This document shows, piece by piece, positions 16,647-23,614 of a stretch of DNA of 24,603 nt. The DNA lies in assembly GCA_902803745.1 (NCBI GenBank), contig CADCRB010000005.1:1-24603 (forward strand), written 5' to 3'. The position numbers were made by a program, and so were the translations under genes. The notes under the pieces are model-generated. The model had not been told where the DNA came from. It worked only from the letters and a program-made list of their open reading frames with translations, and made no database searches. This DNA comes from an uncultured Lachnospiraceae bacterium (GTDB lineage Bacteria; Bacillota; Clostridia; Lachnospirales; Lachnospiraceae). The number at the start of each line of letters is the position of its first letter. The first letter of the stretch is position 1.

Positions 16647-17495
16647 TCATGCCCTGTTACAGCTGCCGACTACTTCCATCTTCTGCATCACGTACTTTTT
16701 CACCTCTTCCATTGCGGGCGCACAGTACTTCTTTGGATCGAAATCATCGGGATGAGCTTCCATATGTGCCTTGACTCCTCTGGTAAAAGCAATCCGAAGA
16801 TCAGTAGCATAGTTTACCTTGCATATCCCCCTGCTTATACAGTCACGGACCTGCTCATCAGGCACGCCGGATGTCCCGTGAAGCACGAGGGGGATGTCCA
16901 CTACCTTACGGATAGCTGACAGAACCTCTACATTGACCTTCGGTACTCCCTTGTACACGCCGTGAGATGTACCCACTCCTACTGCGAGGGAATCCGGATT
17001 GCATCTTGCCACAAATTCCTTTGCCTCATCCGGATCGGTGTATGGATTATCATCTCCGTTTTCCAGATCATCTTCCTTTCCTCCGACCTTTCCAAGCTCG
17101 GCTTCTACAGGTATATTCCCCGGATGGCAGGCATCTGTCACTCTCTTTGTCAGCGCTATATTCTCCTCGAAGGGGAGCTTAGATCCGTCTATCATGATGG
17201 ATGTATATCCGGTACGATATGCCTGCATGGCAAGCTCAAAGCTGTTACCATGATCAAGGTGCATCACTACGGGAAGCTTAGTCCTCTCCGCTGCTGCCCT
17301 TACATTTGCAAGGTAATAATCAAGTCCCGCATACTTCAGTGTCCCGGGTGTTGTCTGCATTATGACGGGTGAACCCGTCTCCTCCGCGGCAGCAAGCACC
17401 GCCATTACCATTTCCATATTTTCGACATTGAATGCGCCGACTGCATATCCCTTCTTCTGCGCATCCATCAACAGATCTTTTGATGTGACCAGCAT
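16647..17495 (-). CDS. gatY: Class II ketose-bisphosphate aldolase, GatY/KbaY type
   Basis: A cytoplasmic zinc aldolase that cleaves tagatose-1,6-bisphosphate (or a related ketose bisphosphate) to DHAP and glyceraldehyde-3-phosphate. At 282 residues it has GatY/KbaY length. Visible motifs are HLDHG at 79-83 (catalytic Asp81, zinc His82), VEAELGKVGG at 130-139, GVGTSHG at 173-179 (zinc His178), LHGTSG at 205-210 (zinc His206) and NYATD at 228-232. AGGAGAG precedes the ATG. It sits directly after a gatZ-like gene, the partner needed for activity and stability in GatY/KbaY enzymes; that pairing favours tagatose- over fructose-bisphosphate aldolase. Without the pairing, FbaA-type function would be the alternative. 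Confidence 0.93.
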   Translation of the reverse strand: MLVTSKDLLMDAQKKGYAVGAFNVENMEMVMAVLAAAEETGSPVIMQTTPGTLKYAGLDYYLANVRAAAERTKLPVVMHLDHGNSFELAMQAYRTGYTSIMIDGSKLPFEENIALTKRVTDACHPGNIPVEAELGKVGGKEDDLENGDDNPYTDPDEAKEFVARCNPDSLAVGVGTSHGVYKGVPKVNVEVLSAIRKVVDIPLVLHGTSGVPDEQVRDCISRGICKVNYATDLRIAFTRGVKAHMEAHPDDFDPKKYCAPAMEEVKKYVMQKMEVVGSCNRA

Positions 17496-17535
17496 ATGTC
17501 TCTCTCCTTGCTTTGTATTTCGCTTAAGGATGAAT

Positions 17536-18843
17536 TTACTTCAGATATCCTGCTGCGTAGTTGTAGTCATCAGCTGCATCCATTACAAAGCTCATAAGAA
17601 GTGATTTTGCATCCTTCTTAAGCTTTCCGTCCCGGACCTTCTTGTACTGGATCGGCATATACTGATACAGAAGTCCTGTCGGGATCTCTTCTTTATCGAT
17701 ATTCTCGATAAGCTTCGCTATCGCTTCCCTGATCTCCGGCATTGCGAAATAATACCTTGCTCTGTCGGAAAGGCTGAAGCGTCTCTTTATCGCTATCTCC
17801 TTTTCTGTCCCATGGTAATACTTAGCCCATTTCGACGTATCCTCAAGCATCAGCTTTTCCAGAAGCTCGGGGAACTTAACCTGATCGCTTTCAGGCACAA
17901 GGACCTTCTCTATCTCGCTCATCGCAAAAAGACCGTCTCTCAATGCGAATGTCAGCGCGGGTCCCACCTTAAGGATAGCGACACCGTCCTCTACCATTTC
18001 CTTCAGGCATTCCGGAGGCTGATAATCAGTGGAGTGTCCCTCCATGTATATCCCGTCAAAGGTCTTTATCTTCTCGCAGAGAACCTTCGCGTTCTCTCTG
18101 TTATAGGGAAAGACTTCATCATCTCCGAACTCGACTCCGGGCTGTACTACTATCGCGATCACATTATCAAACGCTTTGGAATCTGATATTCCCGCAAACT
18201 GCTTTCTGTATTCCTCCAGCGTGGCAAGGACCGCTTCCGGCTTCGTCACGGAGATGCTGTCCTCCTGCTCCTGTGCTCCTCCGGGTATCGGTACCTCGCT
18301 TCCGATGATAAACACAGGTCTCTTTTCATCCGGATTTTTCTTAAGGAGCTCCTGATAGCTGTCCTCGCAGGCCTGATAAAGTCTGGCTCCGCGTCTTGCC
18401 ACCGTCTCATCGGTAAGGGGCTTGTCTGTAGGATCATCTGCGACTCTCATGCTGGTATCGAGATGTATCTTTTTGTAGCCTGCCTCGACAAAAAGCTTCA
18501 CAAGAGTCTCTGCCTTTTCCATAGCGCTCTCCTCAGGCTCGCCAACCCATGTGAGAGGTCCCAGATGATCTCCCCCGAGCACTATCCTGTCATGAGGATA
18601 ATCAGCGCGGTCTGCGATCTCATATACGAAATCACGGAAATCTGCCGGTTTCATCCCTGTATATCCCCCGAACTGGTTCACCTGATTTGCGGTTGCTTCT
18701 ATCAGTATATCCACATCAAGCTCTTTCGCCTGACGGATAAGGGCTTCTATCACTATGTCATTTGCCGTACAGTACGAAGGCACACCTGCGTTCTTTCCTG
18801 CCTTTCTGTCCTGTACCATTTTCTTCATCAGATCACTCATCAT
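17536..18843 (-). CDS. gatZ: Tagatose-bisphosphate aldolase non-catalytic subunit, GatZ/KbaZ type
   Basis: 435 residues, the usual size of GatZ/KbaZ, which stabilise the catalytic GatY/KbaY aldolase. Family stretches are visible: VPSYCTANDIVIEALI, LIEATANQVNQFGGYTGM, RIVLGGDHLGP, KKIHLDTSM, YVIGSEVP-like IIGSEVPIPGGA, VQPGVEFGDD, MEGHSTDYQPP and KVGPALTFALR, ending IQYKKVRDG. CAGGAG precedes two consecutive ATGs; the second (18840) has the better spacing (7 bases), so the true protein may be one residue shorter. It is 40 bases upstream of gatY and separated from the aldo/keto reductase by a hairpin-bearing 110-base gap. Confidence 0.95.
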   Translation of the reverse strand: MMSDLMKKMVQDRKAGKNAGVPSYCTANDIVIEALIRQAKELDVDILIEATANQVNQFGGYTGMKPADFRDFVYEIADRADYPHDRIVLGGDHLGPLTWVGEPEESAMEKAETLVKLFVEAGYKKIHLDTSMRVADDPTDKPLTDETVARRGARLYQACEDSYQELLKKNPDEKRPVFIIGSEVPIPGGAQEQEDSISVTKPEAVLATLEEYRKQFAGISDSKAFDNVIAIVVQPGVEFGDDEVFPYNRENAKVLCEKIKTFDGIYMEGHSTDYQPPECLKEMVEDGVAILKVGPALTFALRDGLFAMSEIEKVLVPESDQVKFPELLEKLMLEDTSKWAKYYHGTEKEIAIKRRFSLSDRARYYFAMPEIREAIAKLIENIDKEEIPTGLLYQYMPIQYKKVRDGKLKKDAKSLLMSFVMDAADDYNYAAGYLK

Positions 18844-18909
18844 TTCACTCCTGTTATTTATTAATCCAGTGTCCGGATTACTACTTCCGACACTTCTGTA
18901 AAACGCCCG

Positions 18910-18938
18910 GAGGGATAAGATCCCGGATCCTATCCCTC
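18910..18938 (-). terminator. Hairpin between aldo/keto reductase and gatZ
   Basis: In the minus-strand RNA a 12-bp stem, GAGGGAUAGGAU with AUCUUAUCCCUC, closes a 5-base loop CCGGG. Its one non-Watson-Crick position is a G-U wobble in this strand and an A-C mismatch in the plus strand, so the structure favours the transcribed strand. Only four U's follow, after CGGGCG. It is more likely an attenuator or mRNA-processing stem than a full terminator. Confidence 0.5.
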
Positions 18939-18953
18939 TGAGCCTGAAATAAT

Positions 18954-19970
18954 TTATTTTGCGTCCGGGCAGTCGACGATCACTCCGTCTTCATCCCAGA
19001 GATCATGCCAGTCCGTAGCACCCGGCCACAGGAATACCTGACCCTTGACCAGACGATTGTTCTTCTCAAGGGTAGCTATCGTAGCCATCTCCTCATCGGT
19101 AAGAGGCTCTGTCTGTGTAGACTGCAGATTGCTCACATACTCCATCTCATGGATAGAGAAAGGAATGGGTATCTGTCCTCTCTGTACAGCCCACTTCAGC
19201 GCGATGATAGCGGGGTGTACGCCGTGCTTCTCCGCGATAGCCTTGAACTCGGGCACCTGCATATCTGCGATGTCGGTAGCCACGATATCTCTCTCGGGCC
19301 TCTGGGGCGAGCCTAAAGGCATGAAGCCGATCGGCTGTATGTCATGAGCCTTAAGATAATCAAAGAGCTCCTGCTGCTGGAAGCAGGGATGAAGCTCCAG
19401 CTCGCATGCCACGGGCTTGATACGGAACTTGTCTACTACCTGCTCAAGCTTGGGTATGGTCATATTTGAGATACCTATATGGCGCACCAGTCCCTTGTCC
19501 ACGAGCTCCTCTATCTGGCGGTAGGTGTCCATAAACTCCTCTACCGAGAAAGGCTTGGAATCAGGGTTTCTTGAGTCCACATCGCATCCCGGTGCATGAT
19601 AGTTCGGGAAAGGCCAGTGGATGAAGAAAAGATCTATATAGTCGCACTGAAGATCCGCGATACTCTTCCTTGCGGACTTCTCTACTTCCCTGTGCATGTC
19701 ATTCCAAACCTTGGTCATGATATAGAGATCTTTTCTCTCTACCACTCCCTCGTCGAATGCTGCCTTGAATACTTCTCCGATCTGATCCTCGTTGCCGTAG
19801 CATGCGGCACAGTCAAACATACGATAGCCGGCCCTTATGGCTCCCGCCACCGCGTTACTGACCTCCTCAGCGGTGAATCTGTCGGATCCGAAGGTGCCCA
19901 TGCCCATGCATGGAACCTTGTCGCCTGTGTACAATGTGATCTGTGGTACTTTGCTTGGATCTACTCCCAT
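18954..19970 (-). CDS. Aldo/keto reductase
   Basis: A 338-residue NAD(P)H-dependent oxidoreductase with an aldo/keto reductase barrel, cytoplasmic. The catalytic tetrad is visible: Asp53 and Tyr58 (MFDCAACYGN), Lys87 (IMTKVWND) and His118 (LFFIHWP). Later landmarks are RHIGISNM, ACELELHP and IALKWAVQRGQIPIPFS in the cofactor region. It interconverts an aldehyde or ketose with its alcohol; in this locus, aldose to hexitol (or the reverse) is the natural guess. AAAGGAG precedes the ATG. It is the third gene of the catabolic run, 96 bases after the gatD-like gene and before gatZ. Substrate and NADH/NADPH preference cannot be read. Confidence 0.93.
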   Translation of the reverse strand: MGVDPSKVPQITLYTGDKVPCMGMGTFGSDRFTAEEVSNAVAGAIRAGYRMFDCAACYGNEDQIGEVFKAAFDEGVVERKDLYIMTKVWNDMHREVEKSARKSIADLQCDYIDLFFIHWPFPNYHAPGCDVDSRNPDSKPFSVEEFMDTYRQIEELVDKGLVRHIGISNMTIPKLEQVVDKFRIKPVACELELHPCFQQQELFDYLKAHDIQPIGFMPLGSPQRPERDIVATDIADMQVPEFKAIAEKHGVHPAIIALKWAVQRGQIPIPFSIHEMEYVSNLQSTQTEPLTDEEMATIATLEKNNRLVKGQVFLWPGATDWHDLWDEDGVIVDCPDAK

Positions 19971-20025
19971 GATGCTCTCCTTTCATTATTGAACATAAGT
20001 GAATCTGTTTTATTTTTCCAAAGAT

Positions 20026-20056
20026 CCGGAAAAGCTGTTCTTCCGGCTTTCAGCTT
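20026..20056 (-). other. Two mutually exclusive hairpins in the gatD-reductase gap
   Basis: In the minus-strand RNA, AAGCTG (20051-20056) can pair with CAGCTT (20032-20037), and CCGGAA (20041-20046) can pair with TTCCGG (20026-20031). The arms interleave and no bases separate the last two arms, so a full pseudoknot looks sterically poor and the two 6-bp stems should be alternatives. The following bases are A-rich, not a U-run. A role is not evident and chance is possible. Confidence 0.3.
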
Positions 20057-20066
20057 CTGCCTGTCG

Positions 20067-21116
20067 TCATTTCTCACTGTCGATCAGTACCTTGCCTTTT
20101 ACCGTTCCGGGTGTCTTGAACCACTCGAAAGCTTCGGCTATCTTTGAAAGAGGCTGGATCCTGTATACGAAGGAATCATCATATTTGAGTTCCCCTGTTC
20201 CGAAATAGTGGGCAGTGAGCTCCCACTCGTGTCCCGGGAAAGGCGCCGAATAGGACATCCATGAACCCGTAAGCTTAAACTCTTTCCTGTTCATGTTCTC
20301 CCACTCATCAACCGTAAATGAGAGATCCTTTGTAGGTGTTCCGATAAAGCATACCTCCGCCTTATTTGCCGCAAGAGAAAATGCCATCTTCATGGTGATG
20401 GTATTTCCCGCAGTCTCAAATACATAATCAAAGCCTCTGCCCCCGGTAAGCTCCTTCGCCTTATCCATGAAGCCTTCCTGCAGCGTATTTATCCCGGCAT
20501 CGGCTCCAAGCCTTTTCGCCAGGTCGAGCCTCTCGTCCACGATATCAAATACTACGGTAGTCTTCGCTCCGAAGATCTTAGCCCACTGCATTGTCATCAT
20601 GCCGATGGTGCCTCCTCCGAGGATAGCGACGGTCTTTCCGCCTTTGTAATCAGTACGCTCCAGTCCGTGCAGTCCTACTGTAGCAGGCTCAAAAAATGCG
20701 CCCTTTATAAAATCCACATCATCAGAAAACTTCACCACGTTCTTTTCGGGTACTGCTACGTACTCTGCGAAACTCCCGAACTCTCTCGAACCGATGAAGC
20801 TGTAATGCTTGCAAAGCGAGTAGTTGCCCTTCTGGCAGTCCTCGCATTTCATGCAGGGCACCAGCGGTATACCTGCGACCCTGTCTCCGACCGCAACCGT
20901 CGTCACTCCCTCTCCGACCTCATCGATCACTCCCGAAAACTCATGTCCAAGGACATTGGGAAAATAATGGCATGCGTCACCGTTAACCCTCGGAATGTCC
21001 GATCCGCATATACCGGTATATTTTACTTTTACCACTACCTTACCGGGATCAGCCTTCGGCTTTTCAATATCCTCATATCGTATGTCTTCCCTCGCATGCA
21101 CTACTCCTGCTTTCAT
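20067..21116 (-). CDS. gatD: Zinc polyol-phosphate dehydrogenase, GatD-like (galactitol-1-phosphate 5-dehydrogenase type)
   Basis: A 349-residue medium-chain, zinc, NAD-dependent dehydrogenase. Catalytic zinc ligands are Cys37 (GICGSD), His58-Glu59 (GHEFSG) and Glu143. The structural zinc cluster is Cys88, 91, 94 and 102, and the Rossmann motif is GGGTIG at 167-172. The block GSWMSYSAPFPGHEWEL near residue 290 and FIGSREFGSFAEYV near 110 match E. coli GatD as I remember it, better than sorbitol or threonine dehydrogenases. GatD oxidises galactitol-1-phosphate to tagatose-6-phosphate, which fits the GatYZ-type aldolase downstream. GAGAGGAG precedes the ATG. It follows the kinase by 53 bases. 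L-iditol/sorbitol dehydrogenase remains the alternative. Confidence 0.9.
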   Translation of the reverse strand: MKAGVVHAREDIRYEDIEKPKADPGKVVVKVKYTGICGSDIPRVNGDACHYFPNVLGHEFSGVIDEVGEGVTTVAVGDRVAGIPLVPCMKCEDCQKGNYSLCKHYSFIGSREFGSFAEYVAVPEKNVVKFSDDVDFIKGAFFEPATVGLHGLERTDYKGGKTVAILGGGTIGMMTMQWAKIFGAKTTVVFDIVDERLDLAKRLGADAGINTLQEGFMDKAKELTGGRGFDYVFETAGNTITMKMAFSLAANKAEVCFIGTPTKDLSFTVDEWENMNRKEFKLTGSWMSYSAPFPGHEWELTAHYFGTGELKYDDSFVYRIQPLSKIAEAFEWFKTPGTVKGKVLIDSEK

Positions 21117-21169
21117 AATACTCTCCTCTCTTTCATATTATTTTTTCGGGGCATTCTCTTTTCACGCTG

Positions 21170-22672
21170 CTATTTATGCATCGTATCCTTCAGCTGCTCA
21201 TATATCTCACGGTAAACGACGTATGTCTTGTCATAAATCTCCTTCATTGCCGGATCAGGCTCATGCGTTCTGATCACATGCACAGTTTTGTCAACCGCTT
21301 CCGCGCATGACGGATATATCCCCACTCCGACCCCCGCCAGTATTGCAGCACCAAAAGTAGTTGCTGTGTCACTTGCCGGAACGACGATCTTTTTTCCCGT
21401 AACATCTGCCTTTATCTGTGTCCAAAGTGTAGAATTCGCAGAGCCTCCCATTGCCTTAAGCTCATCCACTCCGGCACCCGCAGCCGCAGCAACCTCAAGA
21501 TTATGGCGGAGGGCAAAAGCAACCCCTTCCATACAGGCTCTAACAAAGTGGCCCTTCGTCTTAGAAAAATCCAGTCCATAGAAAACGCCCTTGGCCTCCG
21601 GATCCCAGATTGGGGTGCGTTCTCCATTCATGTAAGGCAGAAACACCATCCCCTCGCATCCTGCCGGAACTTTTTCTGCTATCTCATTAAGCTGTATCAG
21701 CGAAGATTTACCGGCGTTGTTTGATCTTTCATAGTCTGCAAAATTCTGCTCAAACCATCGCATAACACCGCCGCCTCCGGTAGTACCACCCTGTAATAGC
21801 CAGGTTCCGGGCACCACATGGTATCCCAGGATCAGCCTTGGATCCGCGGCGTATTCATCTATGCAAATGCTCATTCCTCCTGCCTGCCCGCCTTGCTCCT
21901 GAGTTTCACCGGGTCTCGCAACTCCTGCACCAAGTGTTCCGCATGCGGCATCAAGGCCCCCTGCAACCACAGGAGTCCCGATGCATAGCCCTGTCTGAGA
22001 CGCTGCCTCTTCACTGACTTTTCCAACTACCGAGGTGCACTCAAAAATGGGAGGAAGGAAGGCCTCAGGTATCCCAAGCGCTTTAGCCATATCGCTGTCC
22101 CATTCGGCCTTCCGCATGTCAAAGCAGTGCAGACCGTATCCCATACTTACATCCTGCGATATCTCTCCAGTAAGTCTGTACACAAGAAAACTGTTGCACT
22201 GCAATACTTTCTCTATTTTGCCGTATATTTCAGGGTAATTCTCCTTATACCATATTATCTTCGGTGTAGTATAGGAAGGCATCAGAGGGTTTCCGGCGAG
22301 TGCGAATATCTCATCCTTTCCTATTTCCTCATTCAGCCTGTCGCAAACATCCTGTGCCCGCATATCCATCCAAATAGGAGTATTGATGAGAACTTTTCCG
22401 TCACCGTCTATAGCCACTGCTGACCAGCCTTGTCCGTCGACACCTATACCTTTTATTTCAGAAGCTTTAACATCTGTTTCCGCAAATATCCTTTTGATGC
22501 AGTCATATACACCTTTCACCCAGTCTTCCGGATCCTGTTCGGCCCATCCGGGATGGGGACGATATACCTCATATTCTGCATTCTTAGCTGTTACAACGGT
22601 TCCGTCCGGTTCAAACACCGCAACCTTGCATGAGCTTGTTCCAATATCTATTCCAAGTAATAAATCTCTCAT
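21170..22672 (-). CDS. FGGY-family carbohydrate kinase (xylulokinase-like)
   Basis: A 500-residue ATP-dependent kinase of the FGGY family, cytoplasmic. The N-terminal phosphate loop is LLGIDIGTSSCK (5-16). The substrate region IKGIGVDGQGWSAVAIDGDG replaces the GQMHG of true xylulokinases with GQGWS and is followed by PIWMDMRA. The C-terminal domain opens with the catalytic GGLDAACGTLGAG and has GGTTGGGG, FLPYMNGERTPIWDPEAKG and MGGSANSTLWTQIKADV, ending before HVIRTHEPDP. The length is normal. The altered Gln-Met-His site argues against simple D-xylulose specificity; in this locus a hexitol, ketohexose or other galacto-configured substrate is plausible. GAGGAGAG precedes the ATG. It is the first gene after promoter P1. 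Confidence 0.92.
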   Translation of the reverse strand: MRDLLLGIDIGTSSCKVAVFEPDGTVVTAKNAEYEVYRPHPGWAEQDPEDWVKGVYDCIKRIFAETDVKASEIKGIGVDGQGWSAVAIDGDGKVLINTPIWMDMRAQDVCDRLNEEIGKDEIFALAGNPLMPSYTTPKIIWYKENYPEIYGKIEKVLQCNSFLVYRLTGEISQDVSMGYGLHCFDMRKAEWDSDMAKALGIPEAFLPPIFECTSVVGKVSEEAASQTGLCIGTPVVAGGLDAACGTLGAGVARPGETQEQGGQAGGMSICIDEYAADPRLILGYHVVPGTWLLQGGTTGGGGVMRWFEQNFADYERSNNAGKSSLIQLNEIAEKVPAGCEGMVFLPYMNGERTPIWDPEAKGVFYGLDFSKTKGHFVRACMEGVAFALRHNLEVAAAAGAGVDELKAMGGSANSTLWTQIKADVTGKKIVVPASDTATTFGAAILAGVGVGIYPSCAEAVDKTVHVIRTHEPDPAMKEIYDKTYVVYREIYEQLKDTMHK

Positions 22673-22735
22673 TTTACTCTCCTCATAAAACAGAGCTATA
22701 TCTCTGACTTAGTCCGGAAGAATGCGCCACAAAAA

Positions 22736-22765
22736 ACTATACCACAGGGCGAAACGTTTCGTCAA
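22736..22765 (-). promoter_or_regulatory. Promoter P1 of the catabolic run
   Basis: On the minus strand, TTGACG (22760-22765, five of six to consensus) is separated by 18 bases from TATAGT (22736-22741, five of six). Transcription would start near 22729, leaving a leader of about 57 bases before the kinase. The terminator of the TPM gene ends only 10 bases upstream of the -35, so P1 is the first promoter of the locus. Confidence 0.85.
22750..22761. promoter_or_regulatory. LacI-family operator O1 at P1
   Basis: CGAAACGTTTCG is a perfect 12-bp palindrome identical to the core of O2. It overlaps the -35 box by two bases and lies in the -35/-10 spacer, where a bound repressor would exclude RNA polymerase. 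Confidence 0.88.
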
Positions 22766-22774
22766 TAGTTTAAT

Positions 22775-22812
22775 CCAAAAACAAATGAACCCCCTTATTC
22801 TAAGAGGGTTCA
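22775..22812 (-). terminator. Rho-independent terminator of the TPM gene
   Basis: In the minus strand, TGAACCC / GGGTTCA form 7 bp, then one mismatch (T-G as written in DNA, a wobble in RNA), then CTTA / TAAG around a 3-base loop. TTTGTTTTTGG follows. It lies 31 bases after the TPM stop and insulates that gene from P1. Confidence 0.8.
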
Positions 22813-22818
22813 CTATCA

Positions 22819-22830
22819 CGAAACGTTTAT
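22819..22830. promoter_or_regulatory. Possible auxiliary operator O3
   Basis: CGAAACGTTTAT matches the 12-bp O1/O2 core at 10 positions, with one intact half-site and an intact central CG. Its centre is 69 bp from that of O1, upstream of P1 and between the TPM stop and its terminator, a placement that would suit repressor looping. Confidence 0.5.
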
Positions 22831-22843
22831 ACTGCATTGTCTT

Positions 22844-23614
22844 TTAGAAGCTATGGCTTCCTCCGCCGCCGGAAAACCCTCCGCCGCCTCCGCCACCGGA
22901 GCCCCCGCTGCCTGAGCTCGAGGTATGTCGAACCTTTCGGCTGTTCACAAGATTCTTTCCAACCGCTGTCCCTATCACAGCTCCGGCGGCAGCCGCGATA
23001 AGAGCCTCACTGTCCACTGAAACCTTCCCCTTCATAAACCATACATAAATGAAGTTGAATACAAGAGCAAATACTATTGCCATCAGGAAATTGGATACGT
23101 ATCTCATTGGTTCTGCTATCCTTCCGCCTTCAAGTTTCACAAGCATCTCGTCAAAGCCCTCTTCGGCACATCCCAGATAGTCCTCTTCCGTTGCATAGCT
23201 GTAAATATTATCGGTGATTATATTCCCATAGCTCTTATTGATTGTCTTATATATCGCTCCGCTGCTCATAATGGAAATTTTCCTGTCTCCCATATCAATC
23301 GCAAGAGTCGTTCCGCTGTCATTATTAAAAAGACTGTAGCAAAAATCCGCCGCCGTCTTCTCGGCATTTTCTGATGATGTAGTAACAAAGGAGACTCCAC
23401 CATACTCAGTGATCGGCTTCATATGATCATACAGCAGCTCTTCCTCCTCCTCATCAGTCAGAAGATCCTCTTCATCTATGATATAAGCTCCATAGCCGCT
23501 CTCTTTATTAAAGTATTGAGCCTCATACGCAAATGCAGGTCTGACAAATAATACCAAGGACATAACCGCAACAGCCTGTATTACTAAATATCTGAATGCT
23601 TTATTTACCGACAT
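22844..23614 (-). CDS. TPM-domain protein with signal peptide and Gly-rich tail
   Basis: A 256-residue exported, membrane-anchored protein. A signal peptide ends near Ala29 (LVLFVRPAFA). The TPM domain covers about 38-165: IDEEDLLTDEEEEELL, VSFVTTSS, GTTLAIDMGDRKISIMSSG and a helical end. Membrane helices follow at about 174-193 and a small Ala/Gly-rich one at about 207-222. The C-terminus is a Ser/Gly tail, GGGGGGGFSGGGGSHSF, typical of TPM proteins. TPM domains are reported in photosystem repair phosphatases and many bacterial membrane proteins; the bacterial role is unclear. AAGGAGGT lies 8 bases before the ATG, inside the upstream gene, and the reading frames overlap by 14 bases, so the two are translationally coupled. 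Confidence 0.92.
   Translation of the reverse strand: MSVNKAFRYLVIQAVAVMSLVLFVRPAFAYEAQYFNKESGYGAYIIDEEDLLTDEEEEELLYDHMKPITEYGGVSFVTTSSENAEKTAADFCYSLFNNDSGTTLAIDMGDRKISIMSSGAIYKTINKSYGNIITDNIYSYATEEDYLGCAEEGFDEMLVKLEGGRIAEPMRYVSNFLMAIVFALVFNFIYVWFMKGKVSVDSEALIAAAAGAVIGTAVGKNLVNSRKVRHTSSSGSGGSGGGGGGGFSGGGGSHSF

Noticed and set aside
19596..20147. A 183-codon plus-strand open frame
   Set aside because: It is antisense to the aldo/keto reductase catalytic region and the end of the gatD-like gene; it is Cys/His-rich by chance and has no start signal.
9452..22672. An AI-2 (Lsr-type) uptake and processing locus
   Set aside because: Two permeases, an ATPase, a binding protein and an FGGY kinase recall lsrACDB/lsrK, but the aldolase is class II GatY with GatZ rather than LsrF, and the regulator is LacI-type rather than LsrR.
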